Origin: Clostridium fessum
Lineage (GTDB): Bacteria > Bacillota > Clostridia > Lachnospirales > Lachnospiraceae
Direction: 5' to 3'
Assembly (NCBI RefSeq): GCF_003024715.1
Contig: NZ_PYLO01000001.1
Location: 186,001-250,000 of the forward strand
DNA: 64,000 nucleotides
Shown: piece by piece, positions 43,805 through 51,681 of the stretch
Layout of the letters: every line of letters starts with the position of its first letter
How positions within the stretch are numbered: position 1 is the first letter of the stretch
Position numbers and translations under genes: made by a program
The notes under the pieces: generated by a model
What the model saw: the letters and a program-made list of their open reading frames with translations, nothing else
The model's database searches: none
Told to the model about the DNA's origin: nothing

Positions 43805-46189
43805 ATGACATGGCCTTTTGAAAATGATACCAGCGGCATAGTAAAGCGCATATCAAACCGCAGTATATCGGCAAATCGAAAAAGAAATATCTTTATTATT
43901 TTGACGATTGCACTTGCCAGCGCATTGCTATCTGCTATTGTCCTCTATGGCTTTGGGGTTATGCAGGAAACGCAGAACCGCAACCAAAAAACAGCGCAGA
44001 TTATGTATCATGCGATTTCTGAACAACAGGGACAGGAACTATACAAGCAAGAAGAAATTGCGTGGGTTGGGGAATTTTTTAACGCATTTTCTGAACAGGT
44101 AAACCATTCAACCGTGAATTTTACTTATGCAAATGCAGATATGCTAAAATCCCAAAGTATGCCCTATTCGGGAGATTTACCAGCTTCGGAGAATGAAATT
44201 GTAGTGCAAGAATCCTTTTTGGATAGTTTGGGCTATTCAAATGAATTGGGACAGACAATTCAAATCCCCTTTTCTGACGGCACTACCCATGATTTCAAAT
44301 TGACGGGAATCTTAGATGTGAAAACCGGCGATATTGGGCGCTATACAGCCATTATATCGAAAGAATTAGTAAGACAGCAGTATGGCGACGAGGGCATGAT
44401 TGATTATTACATTGGGCTGAAAGGCGCTCAAAATATGAGCGAGGAAGAAGCCACCAACTATGCAAACACTCTGGCGCAGCAATTAAAAATTTCCGATGAT
44501 AATGTGATTGTCCGTTCCACATATTTTAACTTAAAGGACGAAAATCACGGAAGCGATATGCTGTTCTATTTCTTGATTGGTTTTGTAACTTTCATTGGTT
44601 CCGGCATTGTGATCTATTCGATTTTTTATATTTCAGTAGCAAGCAGTATCCGTAACTATGGACAGCTTCGCACAATCGGAACTACAAAACGACAGATCAA
44701 AAAGATGGTTTACCGCGAGGGGAAATTACTTGCTGCCATTGCTATCCCGATTGGTCTGGTTATTGGAAATGTGATTGGGTACTTCCTGATTCCTGCCGGT
44801 TGGTACTGGCTGACTACTTTATGTGTGACGGTCGGGGTTGGCCTTTTTGCATTTATTATTGTGATGATTGCCATTCATACTCCTGTAAAAAGAGCTGCGG
44901 CAGTATCTCCGCTGGAAGCATTGCGATATTCCGATTATCAGGGAAAAATGAAAGAAAGTTCCGTGCTGCACCGTAAAATAACGCCTGCTTCACTTGCTAA
45001 AATGAATCTGTCCAGACAAAAGGCAAAGTCCACTTTAACAATACTTTCTCTTTCACTCGGCGGAGTATTGGTTGTATTGATTTCGACAATGTTAGTTTCC
45101 TATGATGGCGTTGCAGAGGCAAGAGGCAGGGCTTTCCCTGTCGGTGAATTTAACATCCAACTCAACGCAAATCAATCGTGGGACACTGCCGGTATTTCTT
45201 TGTCTGGATTGCAGCAAAAGAATTTTCTAAATGCCGATTTTATAAATGCAGTAGAAACTATTGATGGCGTTACAGGAATCAAGCACTGGTATTACACGGA
45301 CGCAGAATATCGTGTAAATGGTAATTCTGGAAAATGGATTCAGGGCTTTTGCCGAGATGAACAGCAGAATTTGGAGAAAGAGCGAATTGCGGGAACGACT
45401 GATTATGATGAACTGGTGGCAGGAAATGGAATTGTCTTGCTTCAAGAGCGTGCCGATCTCTATGATATTGAGGCTGCGTTGGGTGATACCGTCGAAGTGG
45501 ACTATAAAACCGAATCCGGCCAAATTTGCACAAAGACCTATACCGTCATGGGCATTGTAAACGAATATTCTTACTCCGGCTTCTCAAAATGCTTTGCGCT
45601 TCCGGAGCAGTTTATGAATGAAGCGACCGGGATAGATTGCACAGGTACGATTTCTGTAATTACCGATATGGAAAAATTTGATACAGTTGAAGCTGCATTA
45701 AATCAACTGATAGACGGAAATAGCGATTTGATTATGGAAACCATAAAAGAAAGTATCACTTATTATAGCGGACTTCAACAACTTTCCTTCGGGGTATTGT
45801 TGATCGTGGCTGTTATTGTTGTGTGCTTTTCTTTAATCAACCTTGTCAATACGACAATCACAAACTTCTTATCCCGTAGGCAGGAAATTGGAATGTTACA
45901 GGCGATTGGTTTGAGTAAAAAGCAGCTTATCAAAATGCTGTGCTATGAGGGGTTGATGTATTCAGTTTTTGCTACGCTGGTAACATTGGTTTTGGGGACT
46001 GGACTGGGCTTCCTATCCGTACAGGTAGTTGTGAAAACGATGAATCCATACTTTTACTATTCATTTCCGTGGCTGATCGTATTGATATATTTAGCAATCC
46101 TGCTGATTGTGCAATTCACCTTGATTTCTTACACAACTGGAAATCTGAAAAAACAATCTCTTGTTGAGCAAATCAGGACGATGGAATAG
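43805..46189 (+). CDS. FtsX-family ABC transporter permease 2
   Basis: A 794-residue permease homologous to the 38017 product, with the same MTWPFENDTSGIVKRISNRS opening, two large outer domains and FtsX cores at about 255-370 and 665-785 (NLVNTTITNFLSRRQEIGMLQAIGLSKKQLIKML). TAAGGAGGTG precedes the ATG; the gene starts 14 bases after the ATPase. The outer domains differ between the two permeases, suggesting different substrates. Confidence 0.88.
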   Translation: MTWPFENDTSGIVKRISNRSISANRKRNIFIILTIALASALLSAIVLYGFGVMQETQNRNQKTAQIMYHAISEQQGQELYKQEEIAWVGEFFNAFSEQVNHSTVNFTYANADMLKSQSMPYSGDLPASENEIVVQESFLDSLGYSNELGQTIQIPFSDGTTHDFKLTGILDVKTGDIGRYTAIISKELVRQQYGDEGMIDYYIGLKGAQNMSEEEATNYANTLAQQLKISDDNVIVRSTYFNLKDENHGSDMLFYFLIGFVTFIGSGIVIYSIFYISVASSIRNYGQLRTIGTTKRQIKKMVYREGKLLAAIAIPIGLVIGNVIGYFLIPAGWYWLTTLCVTVGVGLFAFIIVMIAIHTPVKRAAAVSPLEALRYSDYQGKMKESSVLHRKITPASLAKMNLSRQKAKSTLTILSLSLGGVLVVLISTMLVSYDGVAEARGRAFPVGEFNIQLNANQSWDTAGISLSGLQQKNFLNADFINAVETIDGVTGIKHWYYTDAEYRVNGNSGKWIQGFCRDEQQNLEKERIAGTTDYDELVAGNGIVLLQERADLYDIEAALGDTVEVDYKTESGQICTKTYTVMGIVNEYSYSGFSKCFALPEQFMNEATGIDCTGTISVITDMEKFDTVEAALNQLIDGNSDLIMETIKESITYYSGLQQLSFGVLLIVAVIVVCFSLINLVNTTITNFLSRRQEIGMLQAIGLSKKQLIKMLCYEGLMYSVFATLVTLVLGTGLGFLSVQVVVKTMNPYFYYSFPWLIVLIYLAILLIVQFTLISYTTGNLKKQSLVEQIRTME

Positions 46190-46202
46190 CCGTATGGGAT
46201 CG

Positions 46203-46232
46203 GCGGGGCGGCGTGTGCTGCCCCGCTTTTTT
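46203..46232 (+). terminator. Terminator of the ABC operon
   Basis: GCGGGGC (46203-46209) pairs with GCCCCGC (46220-46226) and is followed by six T residues. Confidence 0.75.
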
Positions 46233-46255
46233 CGCCATTTCTCAAAAAAATTTTT

Positions 46256-46345
46256 GAAATGTCCGAGCGTTGTAACAATTCAGCCTGTTTTTCTGTCGAA
46301 ATCAAAGGCACCTCGGACATTTGTGTAACATTTGTAGTTTATGCT
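46256..46345 (+). promoter_or_regulatory. Operator-promoter C before the tandem-receiver gene
   Basis: A distal site (46256-46282) nearly identical to 42738-42764 is followed by ACATTTG at 46317 and 46328 (11-bp period), five bases and TATGCT (46340-46345). This places the tandem-receiver gene in the same regulon as the transporters. Confidence 0.6.
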
Positions 46346-46376
46346 TGTGGTAAATCAATATTGGGGGTGAGGACAC

Positions 46377-47147
46377 ATGAAAAAGATACTGCTGATTGAC
46401 GACAGCGACACCTATACATGGTGTCTGCAAAAATACTTACAGCACCGGGGCTACCCGGTAAAAACGGCTTGTACGCTGAAAGAAGCGCGGGCCGCCATCC
46501 AAGAGGAAATGCCGCTGGTGGTCTGCTGTGATCTCGACCTGCCGGACGGTTCCGGCATGGACTTTCTGGACGAGGTACGGGCGGCAGACAAGGAGCTGCC
46601 CTTTATTCTGGCATCCTGCCATGACAGGGACGACTACGAACAGGAGGCCAAGCGTCGGGGCGCGACGCTGTGCATGGACAAAATGAAAGGACTGCTGCTG
46701 CAAGATAAGCTGGTGGAATATGCCTACCGGCAGCTATCCGGCGAAAAGGCCCCGACTTTTCACAAGCTGCTTTTTGTCCATGCAGAAGATACCAGCGCCG
46801 GAGTGCTGCAGGCGGCTATGCTGCAAAAGGGCTTTGACCTGATTCTGGTTCCCTCGATTGGGGAGGCCAAGCGCCGGATTTTTGAGGATAAGGAAATAGA
46901 ACTGATCTTGTGCGATCTGAAACTGCCGGACGGCACAGCAATGGAGCTGTTTCATACGCTGCGGCGGGTGGCAGGGATGTTCCAGATGAAGAATCCCCCT
47001 GTCCGGCTTCTGCCGTTCTTTATCCTCACCGAGAACAACGACCTTGCCATGGAATATGAATACCGGCATGAGGGCGTGAACGACTATATCACCGCCCCGG
47101 TCAATATCCCGGAGCTGATCCGGCGGGTTCTGTTCTTTGTGGAATGA
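46377..47147 (+). CDS. Tandem receiver-domain protein without output domain
   Basis: A 256-residue protein of two CheY-like receivers and nothing else. Receiver 1 (about 1-120) has LLIDDS, Asp52 in CCDLDLPDGSG and a K102. Receiver 2 (about 128-256) has LFVHAED, Asp180 in ILCDLKLPDGTA, but Ala240 where the conserved Lys-Pro should be (YITAPVNIP). The start follows GGGGGTGAGG. It could be a phosphate sink or an adaptor for the nearby kinase. Confidence 0.85.
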   Translation: MKKILLIDDSDTYTWCLQKYLQHRGYPVKTACTLKEARAAIQEEMPLVVCCDLDLPDGSGMDFLDEVRAADKELPFILASCHDRDDYEQEAKRRGATLCMDKMKGLLLQDKLVEYAYRQLSGEKAPTFHKLLFVHAEDTSAGVLQAAMLQKGFDLILVPSIGEAKRRIFEDKEIELILCDLKLPDGTAMELFHTLRRVAGMFQMKNPPVRLLPFFILTENNDLAMEYEYRHEGVNDYITAPVNIPELIRRVLFFVE

Positions 47148-47248
47148 AACGAGCCTACATATTCAAACATCTGCCTCCACAGCGGGGAAAAGAAAAAAAC
47201 CGCTGACGGGCAGAGGATTTCGTGCGCTTTCCTGTATCACTGACGGAT

Positions 47249-47285
47249 ACGGCGGTTTTGAGTAGATCAAGGCCGCCGTTTTTTT
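47249..47285 (+). terminator. Terminator after the tandem-receiver gene
   Basis: ACGGCGG (47249-47255) pairs with CCGCCGT (47273-47279), followed by seven T residues. The 100 bases before it hold no gene. Confidence 0.7.
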
Positions 47286-47340
47286 GCTTCGACGACCCCT
47301 GCACCGTGTTCTGGCATGGCGGCTTTAGGAGGGAGCCGCT

Positions 47341-47448
47341 ATGCAACGAAAACTACTTCGACAAAATCCGACAGGGATTAGCCTGTCAAAAAAAGCCGTC
47401 CCCCGGCAGCGGGGACAAGCGGCTGTGCGTATGTACTATACCATGTAG
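47341..47448 (+). CDS. 35-residue basic leader-type peptide
   Basis: The ORF begins at ATG 47341 behind AGGAGGGAGCCGCT and encodes a very basic peptide (MQRKLLRQNPTGISLSKKAV, then PRQRGQAAVRMYYTM). It lies about 210 bases before the sigma-like gene in a stretch without larger ORFs. The strong ribosome site makes translation likely. It may be a regulatory leader, as in Tn916-like elements where short ORFs precede the regulation genes. The following bases 47449-47658 hold no further gene that I can support. Confidence 0.5.
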   Translation: MQRKLLRQNPTGISLSKKAVPRQRGQAAVRMYYTM

Positions 47449-47658
47449 GGAAAGAACATATTGCTTTTGTTTCGCCCTGTGGGTCTTTGACCTGCCGGGC
47501 GAATTTTGTTGTTTCCTGCGGCCTGCTATCCGGCGCAAAAAGAAATTTCAAAAAAGTGAAAAAAGGAGGCGTTTAGCGGGCAGCCAGAGAGATTCCATTC
47601 GCTCTATTGGCGGAAAGGGAGAGAACCACCACATCCCCCATAGAAAGGGGGTGAGAAG

Positions 47659-48090
47659 ATGGAAGCGATCCCCCGCAAATACGGTGAATGGAGCCAGTTT
47701 GACCGCTACTGCAAGCTGGTTCTGTACCATGAGGCGATAGATTATCTGCGGGAAATGAAGTGCCGCCGCGACCGTGAAGTGTCGCTGGACGCTGTTTCCC
47801 CGGCTGATTGGGACAAGCTCTCGACCGTAGATCGGTATTCCTGCGACAGCTTTACATTCAGTTCGCATGGCTATGACCTACATATCGACAACGAGCTTGT
47901 GGCCGAAGCGTTTGCCAGCCTGCCAAAAGACGAGCAGAGTATTTTGATTCTCCGCTTTGTTCTGGATTTGACTGACGAAGAAATCGGCCGCCTGATGGGA
48001 ATGTCCCGCAGCGCAGTACAGCGCCACAGGACAAGCACCCTGAAAGACTTGCGTATAAAATTGATGGCGTTCATGCCGGAGGGAGGTTAA
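47659..48090 (+). CDS. Sigma-70-like regulator (Tn916 orf7-like)
   Basis: A 143-residue protein with a C-terminal sigma region 4 helix-turn-helix (VAEAFASLPKDEQSILILRFVLDLTDEEIGRLMGMSRSAVQRHRTSTLKDLRIKL) and a short N-terminal helix pair. AGGGGGTGAGAAG precedes the ATG. In Tn916-like elements the equivalent gene promotes expression of the transfer functions. Confidence 0.82.
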   Translation: MEAIPRKYGEWSQFDRYCKLVLYHEAIDYLREMKCRRDREVSLDAVSPADWDKLSTVDRYSCDSFTFSSHGYDLHIDNELVAEAFASLPKDEQSILILRFVLDLTDEEIGRLMGMSRSAVQRHRTSTLKDLRIKLMAFMPEGG

Positions 48091-48096
48091 ACGCGG

Positions 48097-48339
48097 ATGA
48101 AGCAATCCAGTTACAAGGGCAAAAGCCCTCTGCCGGATTTTGTGATCGACGCGGCCTGCGCCGGTAACGCCGAAGCCGTGGAGCGTGTCTTGCAGCATTA
48201 CGACGGCTATATCAATAAGCTGTGTACCCGGACGCTCTATGACGGCAGCGGCCAGCCTCATATCTGCATTGACGAGTATATGAAGCGCCGATTGCAAATC
48301 AAGCTGATCCATTCCATCGTTAGTCCCATTGGCGACTGA
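48097..48339 (+). CDS. HTH_16-type regulator (Tn916 orf8-like)
   Basis: An 80-residue protein starting six bases after the sigma-like gene. It has the pattern PLPDFVIDAACAGNAEAVERVLQHYDGYINKLCTR and ends IDEYMKRRLQIKLIHSI, as in the small helix-turn-helix proteins paired with the sigma-like factor in Tn916 relatives. It is likely part of the same regulatory pair. Confidence 0.78.
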   Translation: MKQSSYKGKSPLPDFVIDAACAGNAEAVERVLQHYDGYINKLCTRTLYDGSGQPHICIDEYMKRRLQIKLIHSIVSPIGD

Positions 48340-48772
48340 CGGTTAAGGCCCCGGCCATAGACAGGCGGCTTTCCCTTTCCCCGCCTGCCTGTTTTCCCGG
48401 CGGCCCCTTTGCTCCTTGACAAATACGCCCGCAGGACAATGGCGGCGCGTCATAGGGCAGACGGATACATTCTGTCTGTGCCGAGCCGGGCGGCAGGTGC
48501 GCCAAGAGGCTTTCCCTCATTGGGGTAAGCGGAGCGATTTTACCGTGCCGTAAAGCAGGTGTGGCAGCCTGCGGGCGACGACGCGCAGATAGGACAATGA
48601 TACTCCCTTGCCGTCGTAGTCCGAGCGTTTGAAGCGTCGCAGGCAACGAGCAGGGCCGCGTGAGAACCACGCGGGGGTGAGATTCCCGTGGAGCTGTGCC
48701 AGCAGCCGTCCGTTCTTTTCTGCCCACTTTCACAAAAACAACCTTTGTTTTGAAAAGAAAGGGGGCCTTGTT
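48340..48772 (+). other. Structured non-coding stretch between regulator pair and xis
   Basis: About 430 GC-rich bases without a supported gene. It includes a perfect CCGCGTG-AGAAC-CACGCGG stem (about 48656-48675) and further short palindromes, and ends in an A/G-rich ribosome site region before xis. It may be an RNA leader controlling xis-int, or hold Int/Xis sites. Confidence 0.4.
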
Positions 48773-48976
48773 ATGAGTAATAACGATGTGCCTATTTGGG
48801 AAAAATACACGCTTACCATTGAGGAAGCGTCCAAATATTTTCGGATTGGGGAAAACAAACTGCGTCGGCTTTCCGAGGAAAACCCCACCGCTGGCTGGGT
48901 GATCCTGAACGGCAACCGCATCCAGATCAAGCGGAAGCAGTTTGAAAAAATCATTGATTCCCTTGACACAATATAG
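48773..48976 (+). CDS. xis: Tn916-type excisionase
   Basis: A 67-residue protein; ATG 48773 follows AAAGGGGG. The sequence [32 protein letters not shown]...[19 protein letters not shown] is very close to Tn916 Xis in length and pattern (recalled). It bends DNA at the element ends to favour excision by Int. Confidence 0.92.
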   Translation: MSNNDVPIWEKYTLTIEEASKYFRIGENKLRRLSEENPTAGWVILNGNRIQIKRKQFEKIIDSLDTI

Positions 48977-49055
48977 TGAAAAAGGGCCTTGCGCGTGTTA
49001 TAATAGGTTATAAGCGTGTCAAGGCTCTTTCCGTCATGGAAAGGAGCATGACGAA

Positions 49056-50333
49056 ATGCCAAGAAAAGAACGAGATGAAAAAAGACGGGACAACAAAGGC
49101 CGCCTTTTGAAGTCTGGAGAGAGCCAGCGATCAGATGGAAGATACGCTTACAAATACATTAACACCTTTGGAGAACCCCAGTTTGTTTACTCATGGAAGT
49201 TAGTACCCACCGACAAAGTACCTGCCGGGAAACGGCCCTGTCTTTCCCTGCGCGAGAAAATCAAGCAGATACAGAAAGACCTTGACGACGGGATAGACAC
49301 CATCGGCAAGAAAATGACCGTGTGCCAGCTTTATGAAAAGTACACCCGGCAGCGCGGGAATGTGCGGAAAGGAACCCAAAAGAGCCGCCAGCAGTTGATG
49401 AAACTTCTGTCCGAAGATAAGCTGGGCGCGGCCAGCATTGACAGCGTGAAGCTGTCTGACGCGAAAGAATGGGCCTTGCGTATGCAGGAAAAGGGCGTTG
49501 CCTACAACACCATCTGCAACAGCAAGCGTTCCTTAAAAGCCATCTTTTATATGGCCGTACAGGACGATTGCCTCCGCAAGAATCCCTTTGACTTCCAGAT
49601 CAATGAGGTTATCAACGACGATACCGTACCAAAGGTGCCGCTTACCCCTACACAGGAAAACGAGCTTTTGGACTTCATGCAGAACGATCCCGTCTATGCC
49701 AAGTATTATGACGAGGTGGTGATCCTGCTGGAAACCGGGCTTCGTATTTCCGAACTCTGCGGCCTGACGCCAGCCGACCTGAATTTTGAGAAGCGCTTTG
49801 TGAATGTAGACCACCAGCTTTTGAGAAGCACCGAGGACGGTTACTATACCGAAGCGCCAAAAACAGAAAGCGGATTCCGTCAAGTGCCTATGAGCGCAGC
49901 CGCCTATGAAGCGTTTGAGCGCGTGTTGAAGAAGCGCAGGGACGGCAGGTGCATTGAGGTTGACGGTTATAAGGACTTCCTGTTCCTGAACCGGGACGGC
50001 CTGCCCAAAACCGCCGTCAACTATGACGCCATGTTCAAGTGCCTTGCCAAGAAGTACAACAAGTGCCACAAGGAGCCGCTGCCCGATGTGATGACGCCGC
50101 ACACCATGCGGCATACATTCTGTACCAGAATGGCAAACGCGGGCATGAACCCCAAGGCATTGCAGTACATCATGGGACACGCCAACATTGTAATGACGCT
50201 GAACTATTACGCCCACGCTACTTTCCATTCCGCACAGGAGGAAATGGAACGGCTGCAAGCCAAGGCAAAAACCACCGCAGAGGCCAAGCCGGAGCCTGCG
50301 GCGGAAAGCGCCGAGGAAACCAAGGCGGCATAA
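49056..50333 (+). CDS. int: Tn916-family tyrosine integrase
   Basis: A 425-residue recombinase. The N-terminal arm-binding domain contains KRRDNKGRLLKSGESQRSDGRYAYKY and FVYSWKLV. The catalytic domain has TGLRISELCGL (Arg), PHTMRHTFC (His-x-x-Arg) and GHANIVMTLNYYAH, with the Tyr nucleophile in the last. GGAAAGGAGC precedes the ATG. It is the last gene of the ICE and acts on the element ends near rpmB. Confidence 0.93.
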   Translation: MPRKERDEKRRDNKGRLLKSGESQRSDGRYAYKYINTFGEPQFVYSWKLVPTDKVPAGKRPCLSLREKIKQIQKDLDDGIDTIGKKMTVCQLYEKYTRQRGNVRKGTQKSRQQLMKLLSEDKLGAASIDSVKLSDAKEWALRMQEKGVAYNTICNSKRSLKAIFYMAVQDDCLRKNPFDFQINEVINDDTVPKVPLTPTQENELLDFMQNDPVYAKYYDEVVILLETGLRISELCGLTPADLNFEKRFVNVDHQLLRSTEDGYYTEAPKTESGFRQVPMSAAAYEAFERVLKKRRDGRCIEVDGYKDFLFLNRDGLPKTAVNYDAMFKCLAKKYNKCHKEPLPDVMTPHTMRHTFCTRMANAGMNPKALQYIMGHANIVMTLNYYAHATFHSAQEEMERLQAKAKTTAEAKPEPAAESAEETKAA

Positions 50334-50367
50334 GTAGTACGCAGAATTTACTACTGCTTTTACTACT
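50333..50367. repeat. TTTACTACT repeats after int, candidate Int arm sites near attR
   Basis: TTTACTACT occurs at 50347-50355 and 50359-50367, and AGTAGTA at 50333-50339 is the inverse of TACTACT. Integrase arm sites of Tn916-type elements are short direct repeats just inside the element ends. The crossover point lies between here and about 50580 and is not defined. Confidence 0.45.
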
Positions 50368-50509
50368 TTTGAGAGCGAAAACATAAGGGGTAATAAAAAG
50401 ATTTGTGAGGTTCTTCCGATATGAAAAGTGCCGGAAAAGCCCGGAATAACGGGCTATACCGGCATATAAGAACATCTAAAGAGATAATTAGAAATCTATT
50501 AAATGATTC

Positions 50510-50557
50510 CAAAAAATGTTGGAATGTGCTCAAAAAGCATATTTCCAACATTTTTTG
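50510..50557. terminator. Perfect bidirectional hairpin between int and rpmB
   Basis: A 14-bp perfect stem (50510-50523 with 50544-50557; CAAAAAATGTTGGA) has a partly paired interior. The A/T-rich base provides U tracts in both directions. It could end int transcription, or mark the element-chromosome junction. Confidence 0.6.
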
Positions 50558-50586
50558 TCGTTCATTATGCTAAGGACAAGAAAAAA

Positions 50587-50608
50587 GCCTCAGGCAGACA
50601 CCTGAGGC
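50587..50608 (-). terminator. Terminator of rpmB
   Basis: GCCTCAGG-CAGACA-CCTGAGGC, a perfect 8-bp stem, is followed on the minus strand by six T residues. Confidence 0.8.
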
Positions 50609-50622
50609 CAGTTAAACTCGAT

Positions 50623-50808
50623 TTAGGCTCTTTCAACTAAACCGGATCTTAAGCAAGAAGTACATACATACATCTTCTGAGCTCCGCCATTAGTTTTAAC
50701 CTTAACAGACTTAACGTTAGCTTTCCACATTTTGTTAGATCTTCTATGTGAATGACTCACTGCATTACCAAAATGAGCAGCTTTCTCGCAGATTGCACAC
50801 TTAGCCAT
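50623..50808 (-). CDS. rpmB: Ribosomal protein bL28
   Basis: The 61-residue protein begins AKCAICEKAAHFGNAVSHSHRRSNKMWKANV and ends VCTSCLRSGLVERA, with the CxxC pairs of the zinc-type L28. AAGGAGGTGCTACG precedes the ATG. First chromosomal gene beside the ICE; its coding sequence and terminator are intact. Confidence 0.96.
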   Translation of the reverse strand: MAKCAICEKAAHFGNAVSHSHRRSNKMWKANVKSVKVKTNGGAQKMYVCTSCLRSGLVERA

Positions 50809-50863
50809 CGTAGCACCTCCTTAACCGATCATTGGACTTCCTATTAAAATCCATAACAAAGGT

Positions 50864-50892
50864 ATAATAGCAGAAAATAGGAAAATATGCAA
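50864..50892 (-). promoter_or_regulatory. Promoter of rpmB
   Basis: On the minus strand TTGCAT (50892-50887), a 17-base spacer and TATTAT (50869-50864). The start would lie about 50 bases before the ribosome site. Confidence 0.6.
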
Positions 50893-51141
50893 GTGAAAAA
50901 CCAAAAAAAATAAAAAAAGTTTTCGACAGATGTCTATTTTCTATTTCCTTTTTAACGTGGGTGGTGTATAATATACGCGTAAGCCATGAGTCATGCGGAT
51001 AAAAAAGGCTGAAAAACGGTGTTGTGCTTGCACATAAGCCGTATTTCAGACATTTTTATCCATAGGGCGAAGCCCGTGAGCGAGATGGAGCGAAGCGGAA
51101 TCGAGCTGCATGACGGGGTAGAGAGACGCATATATTTCATT

Positions 51142-51247
51142 CCACGCGCAGATACAGGAGCCGCTCCGGCTCCGCATATCCAGCCCGTGAAGTACTCATC
51201 CCACGCGCCGACACAGAAGCCGCCCCGGCTCCGCATGTCCAGCCCGT
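51142..51247. repeat. Two imperfect 47-base direct repeats upstream of the asp23-like gene
   Basis: 51142-51188 and 51201-51247 share a CCACGCGC...ACAG.AGCCGC.CCGGCTCCGCAT.TCCAGCCCGT pattern with a 59-base period. Around them (50809-51309) no gene is convincing; the ORFs on both strands just translate the repeat. A TATAAT at 50967-50972 may start the downstream operon. Confidence 0.7.
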
Positions 51248-51309
51248 AAAAAATCATGGCATAAAATTCGAATCAAACAAAAACAAGTAAAGAAACGGAG
51301 GCTGTCAAT

Positions 51310-51666
51310 ATGAAAGGACGCATCGACAATAAAATGGGTTCGATCCAGATCGATCCGGAAGTAATTGCAATGTACGCCGGAACGACAGCAGTAGAATGCT
51401 TCGGTATCGTTGGCATGGCGGCTGTCAGTATGAAAGATGGTCTGGTAAGACTGCTTAAAAAAGAAAGCCTGACACACGGTATCAACGTAGCCATCAAGGA
51501 CAATGCACTCAGCATCGATTTCCACGTAATCGTGGCATACGGAGTCAGCATCTCTACCGTTGCGGACAACCTGATCGAGAGTGTAAAATATAAAGTAGAA
51601 GAGTTTACTGGCATGAAGGTTGAGAAAATCAGCATTTATGTTGAAGGCGTAAGAGTGATAGATTAA
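51310..51666 (+). CDS. Asp23/Gls24-family protein
   Basis: A 118-residue protein: IDNKMGSIQIDPEVIAMYAGTTAVECFGIVGMAA, NVAIKDNALSIDFHVIVAYGVSISTVADNLIESVKYKVEEFTGMKVEKISIYVEGV. This is the Asp23 (YloU-like) pattern. It lies 15 bases before the DAK2 gene, the same pairing (yloU-yloV) as in Bacillus, which points to a role linked to envelope or fatty-acid metabolism. GGAGG precedes the ATG. Confidence 0.88.
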   Translation: MKGRIDNKMGSIQIDPEVIAMYAGTTAVECFGIVGMAAVSMKDGLVRLLKKESLTHGINVAIKDNALSIDFHVIVAYGVSISTVADNLIESVKYKVEEFTGMKVEKISIYVEGVRVID

Positions 51667-51681
51667 GGAGGAACAAACCCT

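Larger units (their letters stand above)
20412..50400 (+). mobile_element. Tn1549-like ICE, right part, with Tn916-type int/xis
   Basis: From the Maff2 remnant onward the gene order follows Tn1549-like conjugative elements: TrbL/VirB6, PrgI, VirB4, NlpC/P60, DUF4315, DUF4366, topoisomerase III, YodL/DUF4316 protein, TTRAP, Cys-rich VLP, MOBP relaxase, MobC. After an accessory transporter module comes a Tn916-like end with sigma-like factor, HTH, Xis and Int. The coupling protein, more transfer genes and the left end must lie left of IME1, outside the window. The right end lies between the int stop (50333) and the rpmB terminator (50608). Confidence 0.8.

Noticed and set aside
48629-48772. N-terminal extension of Xis
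   Set aside because: The open frame upstream of ATG 48773 lacks a ribosome site, and the 67-residue form matches the length of Tn916 Xis.
50333-50622. tRNA gene as ICE attachment site
   Set aside because: No cloverleaf or tRNA-like 3' end is visible; the ICE lies beside rpmB, not in a tRNA gene.
51019-51257. Overlapping ORFs on both strands upstream of the asp23-like gene
   Set aside because: Both simply translate the two 47-base repeats; neither has a ribosome site or a recognisable protein pattern.
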